A DNA stretch of 64,000 nt from Nageia nagi (Eukaryota > Pinophyta), in assembly GCA_050084985.1 (NCBI GenBank), contig JBITNC010000001.1, positions 181,474,001-181,538,000 of the forward strand, in the 5' to 3' direction. Of the stretch, positions 58,741-64,000 are shown piece by piece. Both the position numbers and the translations under genes were made by a program. The notes under the pieces were generated by a model. That model saw only the letters and a program-made list of their open reading frames with translations, had not been told where the DNA came from and did no database searches. Each line of letters starts with the position of its first letter. Position 1 is the stretch's first letter.

Positions 58741-60590
58741 GAAGAATGAGGAAGGATAGCTAGTACCAAATTTATATCACCCACATTTTTGAATGATATG
58801 GTCAACCACATTAGTCTCTTGAAGAATGTGACCAATCAATCTAATAAGATAAAAATATAGCACAGATTTAATTCACCTAATGCTCATTAATACTTTAAAT
58901 ACCACCTTGAACCAACCATGTACAAAGCTGGTGAAATAAGAAGAAAATAAATTAGTCACATGAATCATCACAAGGCTTGAGAATGGAGGTGACTTAGTGT
59001 TTATAGAGCCTATGGATACTAGAAATACCAAAAGTAACTAGGAGGTGTTGGATATCCTATGATGAGGAGCCATGTAACAATTCATGGAAGTATGCAAGTG
59101 ATTTGATCCAAGATTGTCTAGGTACATAACAAACATATGAGAGGGAGGAAATTATCAAATTTATGGAAAAAGTACCATATTCAATCCCCAAACAATCTTG
59201 CAAGCTACTTTTTTAATGATCCAAGGAAAGGAGCTAAAAATAAATACCAATACTTGTAGTGTGGGGGAGCTATTGCGATTTCAAGGATAAGGTAGTGAAA
59301 TATTAAATTAGATATTTTAGAGTCCCTACCATACCCCTAAGATGAAATGATGAGGCAAATTATGAAATACACTTCATTGGATGAATGATATAAAGAAATT
59401 ATTTCCTTTCATTTTGGGCTATTGAACCATTTCAAATATGAAGAAGAGAAGGTAAATTTACCTTTATTTATTCACCATTCTATGTAGAAGGTGAAAAATA
59501 GCCAAGAGGATATCCCTCTCCACTAGTTTGTAATTAAGCTAGTTTATGGTATAAATGTGGTAAACCAAGTTTAAGCTAATCCCAACATTAATAATGATCC
59601 AAAGAATAGTCACAAGGATATCTCATTGAGCAAATATATCCCCAAATTGAAGAAGAGAATAAGGGGAAGGAGATTGTAGAATCTTCAAGCTTAGTATAAA
59701 AGAAGATAAAGTTAGAAAGTAAGGAGGAAAATCAATATCTAGATTTCCCCCAACCTAGATGGAGGAAAATACAATATGAGGTTGGTGTGAAATGGAACCC
59801 ATAGAGGAAAAGCCAATGGAGATAAAACAAAAGGAGGAAGAAAAGTGGGTGATTGTTTTATTCCATAACCCATTAGTTCCAAAGTCAAGCAAGGAGGAGG
59901 AAAGAAAAATAGAAGAGAAAGTGGAAGAACAATCCCCAAAGCCTAAGATGAAGTAGAAAATGCAAGCATTAAGGATGCCAAAAATCTATGGGATTCATAA
60001 TTAGATGTTGGCATAGGTGATATAATCATATAAAAGTTATAATGGAAGATATGAAGTTGTACCTTGGTCAAGTGACCAATCAGTTAACTAGGGAATGAGA
60101 TGTTTTAATCCTAGAATGAAACAAATTTACAAGAAGTTCAATAATTACAACCTTAATAACCTCACTTTTAATAAGGAGGATGGATCACTCACAGTATTCA
60201 AATGGATATAATCCACAATTAGGAAATAGTTTAGGGAATTTAACATAATGGTTATCTTCACTCCAAATCTAATCAGGTATCACACATTAGTAGGAAATTG
60301 AAGAAACAATCCACTTTTTATATATTTTATGATAGTATACTATTATTTTATATATTTAGTAATATACCCTTTGTATGAACTTATTTTTTGCATTTAGTTG
60401 TATGAAAAAGTTCTATAGTGTTGTATTTTTCACATGGTTGATTTTGTACATATTATATATGCTATGGATGATACATTTTTGTAAAATGGATATATACCCT
60501 TTAACAAATCTAGATTTTTTTATTAATACCAATTTACCCAATTTTAATAATAAAAAAAAGGAATTGGAAATGATTCATTAGTTAAGAATA
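58741..60590. other. Unassigned, possible gag-like scrap
   Basis: Near 59,540-59,570 the plus strand reads WYKCGKPSLS, which could be a worn zinc knuckle. The following stretch (59,640-59,950) is Glu/Lys-rich. It might be LINE ORF1 or gag of another element, but nothing else supports either. Confidence 0.25.
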
Positions 60591-61020
60591 ATATGGTATA
60601 AATATATAATAGGGAAAACATCAAAGGAAAATGATAGATGTATGAGAATAATGAGATGGTAAATAAGAAGCAATCTATAGACAGAGACAAGATGATGATA
60701 ATATTATAGTAAGAGAAAAATGATGAAAGGAAAAGGAAAATATGATTCTTTAGAAAGATAAGAGATAAAGAAATAGAGAGGATAAAGGAAAATAGAAAGA
60801 TAAAAAATAAAGGTGAAATCCTTATCCTTTTAGAAACAAAGAAGAAATATAATTAATAAAAGAATAGGAATATGACATTGAATGAGAGGGATCAAGAAAT
60901 AATTTCACTATATAAGAGAAAAATGGAAAAGCTATTGAAGAGAAACACACTAAAGAGTTAGAAATTGAAATGGTGATATTTCTATGTTATGAGAATCTCA
61001 TTAAAATATAAGAAATAATT
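60591..61020. other. Purine-rich plus strand
   Basis: Long runs composed almost only of A and G with few C or T (for example 60,710-60,860). No gene. Confidence 0.5.
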
Positions 61021-61849
61021 AATAGATGCTTAAAATATAAAATATTATATAATGCATATGAATAAAATAAATAATAAAATATAATTATATTATCATCATG
61101 TAAATTTTATAAAAGATAATCCCTTACCCATTATCACTAACAGAATACACCCATAAACATAGAGAGAAGGGGTAAAAAATTAAGGAAATGCCCAAGTTGG
61201 AGTATGAGAGAAATTATTAAGTAATTGAAATTAGTAATATAAACCCATGAGAGATAAAATGAATATAATGAGATATAGGTTGATAATTCAATATCCTTCA
61301 TTAACTAGGAGATGGTCTAAAAATATAGGCAAACTTAGAATCTTGAAGAAAGAGAAAAATATAGACAAAGTAGTAGCATTAATACTAATAAACATATTAT
61401 AAAAAAATATGGAATATATGATAAATACCTTAATAGTATGATATTTACAAATTTATATGAATATAAGCGAGGATATGAAATGATATTCACTAACCATGCT
61501 ACATCCTTCACTTTACATAGTAATTTAAATTAACCAACTAGAGATAGTATAATTGATAAAAAAGGTAAAAGACTAGAATTTTCATTACAAGAGATAGAAA
61601 AATACAAAACTTAAGCATTTTTCCTTGAAATATTTGAATTAATTAGTAAAGAATTCTATTGTATTCAATTATACAGAGATAAAGGTATAATTTGAACATA
61701 AACCAAAAGAATATAAGAAAATTGAAACAAATAGAAGGTAATCATGACAATTGTTAAAAATTATAATACAAATCACACATGGATAATTTATCATATACCT
61801 TATTTTATTACACCATATACAATCCAAGCTACAAATGATATCCATGATC

Positions 61850-62335
61850 CTTTCTATACAAAGATTATATCATTACATCATCAATAAATACTAGGATAAA
61901 TTAATCCTGCTATTTTTGAATACATTGTTGATTAGGTTCATGAAAGTTGTAGAAACATTATCTAACTCAAAGGATAACATGGTAAAATAATAATGACAAA
62001 AAAATATTTTGAGGGTGGTCTTATGTGTATTAGACTCTCTAATTTTTAATTGGTGATAACTTGATATTTGATTAATTCTTAAAAATATTATTTCTTCTTA
62101 AAGATAATTAGATAAATAATCAATTTAAGGAAGAGGTATATGTTCTTAATGGTCACTTTATTCATCATATAATAATATTTACATAAATAAAGGATTTTTT
62201 CCTTATTTTTTGATAAATAAGATTGGTTATTCCCATGGGGATACACATATCTTGATTAGAATCCTATCTAATAGATCATGTACCTGAACCTTTAACTCAT
62301 GCATTTCAATGATACACATTCAATATAGGAACCTT
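61850..62335 (-). pseudogene. Chromovirus-type Ty3/gypsy reverse transcriptase
   Basis: Minus strand: EMHELKVQVHDLLDR, KICVSPW, INQISSYHQLKIRE, HKTTLKIFFCHYYFTML, SFELDNVSTTFMNLINNVF and, after a one-base shift, VFIDDV at about 61,886. These match the chromovirus pattern (ELKELK-QL-ELLDKGFI-PS-SPWG, YHQL-I-E-DI-KTAF-T-YGHYEF, FIDD). The lineage differs from A, B and C. Further domains toward 61,300 are unreadable. Confidence 0.78.
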
Positions 62336-63320
62336 GATATAGGTTCTAGTTTGAGTTATAAGTTAATACAAAAAAAATCCCTCATTGGTAGGAGCTTAAT
62401 ATGTTTATCAAGAAATATATATATATATGATATGTATGTATGTATGTATTCCTATAATGTTGGATATTATCTTAATGTATCTTTAGTTTTATCTACTATG
62501 GAATCTTTTAGGTATACTAAAAATATCAAACTAACCTTCTTTCAAGATTTTGTAAGATGAAGAATAGTTAATGCCCTAGGTTATAAATGTTATTGATTAC
62601 TATGTAACTATAACTTTTTACCTAGTATATGAATGTAGTCCAACCATTAGTTATGGAAATTAATGACCACCTATTTGGATCTTAGCTAATCAATTTCTAT
62701 GATAATTTCAAAGGAAAGTAAGGGGATAATATATAGATACCAATTTATTACTCCTAAGGGTAAATTTATATTAATATTTACTATGCATTGAGATATTGAA
62801 TATGTTTGAACTATTATATACTCATATTTTATCCCATTTTATGATGCATTAAGTTTTAATAGGTATCCTATTTATAAGTAATATGGATGAAACACTACTA
62901 TTTTATCAACTATATATTATGATTTCAACTTTAATACCAAATATCTTACCTCAAAATAGAAGAGGTGTAGCCTAAGTCTCTAATTCCTTTTTGATGTTTG
63001 GTGCATAAATCTAGTGTGGCTTATAAGGAGAAATAATGTTCCTTCTCTAGGAATATATATTTTCATAATAGGACCCACATTAGTTGTAACATCCTATTTT
63101 AGGAACCCTTAAAGTATTGAAATTAGTTTTCTCATTTCACAGGTTAACTTCCTCATTTCCCTCAACATTGAAATTTTTAATCCCTTCCTTTAGTAAGAAG
63201 TTTTTTTTTTTTCATCTTGATTACCTTGTTAATCTATTTTATGTATTTTTTATTCACAAAAACCTACCTTTTGTAAGAACTTATATCTTTTCAAATCCAC
63301 TTTCTTCTCAATATATAATT
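62336..63320. other. Chromovirus interior, unreadable
   Basis: Expected place of the protease and zinc knuckle of the chromovirus. I cannot read them. A small TATG/TA repeat sits at 62,417-62,450. Confidence 0.4.
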
Positions 63321-63329
63321 AAGGGTGAT

Positions 63330-63790
63330 TAGAGGAGGATTTAGAATCATTAATATTACCTTTAGTGTCTTGGTAGGCTTAATCATATACCCTTTATAAA
63401 TCCTCTCCAAGAAGCAAGTTAATGGTACTTTGAATAGGTTTATGTATTCCTAAGATAAACTCTTCTACCTTTATCATTTCATTATTCTTATACTTAGGTA
63501 CATACCTTAGAATTTTTACATATATTTGTGACAGATGTTGATTGAGCTATCATTTTTAATATTATAAGTATCCCACCATTCCAATGTAATATCTTGGAGA
63601 TGTAAAGTTGTTCTAATAATTTAGGTGTGGGAAGATAGATTATTCATTAAAAAGTAATATCCTTGCCCTATAATCTAGGTTTTCATTTTGTCACCACCAT
63701 CCTTCACATTAAGCTTTGGAGTTTTGATGTTTCTAAGGTCCTTATCCAACTTGGCCTTGGATGGCGGATCTCAAATTTCTAGGTGGTAGG
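63330..63790 (-). pseudogene. Chromovirus gag fragment
   Basis: The minus frame shows LDKDLRNIKTPKLNVKDGGD, TTLHLQDITLEWWDTYN and then SLS*EYINLFKVPLTCFLERIYKGYM. This follows the retrotransposon gag layout (a slot before the --A--WW motif, then S-xx-EY---F--L). It continues the RT fragment at 61,850-62,335 on the same strand. Stops are of Gln/Arg type. Confidence 0.55.
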
Positions 63791-64000
63791 TTACCATAAT
63801 TTCCTTCTTATTCATACCCTTATTCATATGGTTGTGATTATTATTAGTATTATTATTCTAGTAGCATAATAATTTATTGTTATATATTAATCATCTATTC
63901 TTATAATTTTTCTATTATGCATAACAATCATGTAACTTTTTTATTTATGATAATACCTTCATCTCTTATCTTATTTTACATAGAATTTATTTCATTATCC

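Noticed and set aside
62417-62450. Short TA/TATG run as a regulatory element
   Set aside because: Simple microsatellite without context.

Overview
The window reads as plant nuclear DNA, very AT-rich (roughly 30% GC by eye) and made almost entirely of decayed retrotransposons. I see no convincing single-copy host gene, no rRNA or tRNA and no CRISPR. Ty3/gypsy elements of the Tat lineage (recognised by an extra archaeal-type RNase H), a Ty1/copia-type gag element, a chromovirus and a plant LINE are all represented. Coding frames are riddled with stops that nearly all sit where Gln or Arg codons are expected (CAG>TAG, CAA>TAA, CGA>TGA), the signature of C-to-T decay of methylated DNA. A seed plant with a huge, heavily methylated genome is likely. 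A gymnosperm is possible, and Welwitschia is one known case of such extreme AT content, but the species cannot be fixed from this sequence.

Layout. 1-6,300: element A, a minus-strand Tat-like Ty3/gypsy remnant with gag, protease, archaeal-type RNase H (aRH), RT, RNase H and integrase; its aRH lies upstream of RT. 6,300-12,520: non-coding repeats, including a 177-bp dimeric repeat and other short tandem repeats. 12,534-14,200: a long AT microsatellite, then a plus-strand LTR preceded by a polypurine tract, and a gag scrap. 15,000-15,484 and 23,700-24,000: a minus-strand coiled-coil reading frame and a second open stretch, separated by element B (15,485-23,680), a complete but decayed Tat element with canonical domain order.

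25,076-50,188: element D, a minus-strand copia-type element with LTRs of about 2.5-2.7 kb whose internal part encodes only the C-terminal half of a gag protein. Inside its left LTR sits element C (25,921-43,702), the best-preserved unit of the window: two 840-bp LTRs, a perfect CTATT target duplication, PBS, PPT and a complete gag-PR-RT-RH-aRH-IN series on the minus strand. C carries two accessory genes downstream of pol. One is a sense-strand ORF (31,749-32,929) built of two copies of an unrecognised domain. The other is an antisense gene (27,467-29,894) with a plant mobile domain. C also holds arrays of a short CpG-rich motif repeated every 20-21 bp in the LTRs, in the leader and upstream of the antisense gene. 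This combination of two extra proteins plus phased motif arrays is the most interesting system here.

50,200-56,500: minisatellite and unassigned AT-rich DNA with one LTR-like start at 54,258. 56,590-58,740: a 5'-truncated LINE reverse transcriptase on the plus strand. 59,000-61,000: unassigned, partly purine-rich. 61,850-64,000: a minus-strand chromovirus RT and gag remnant running off the window.
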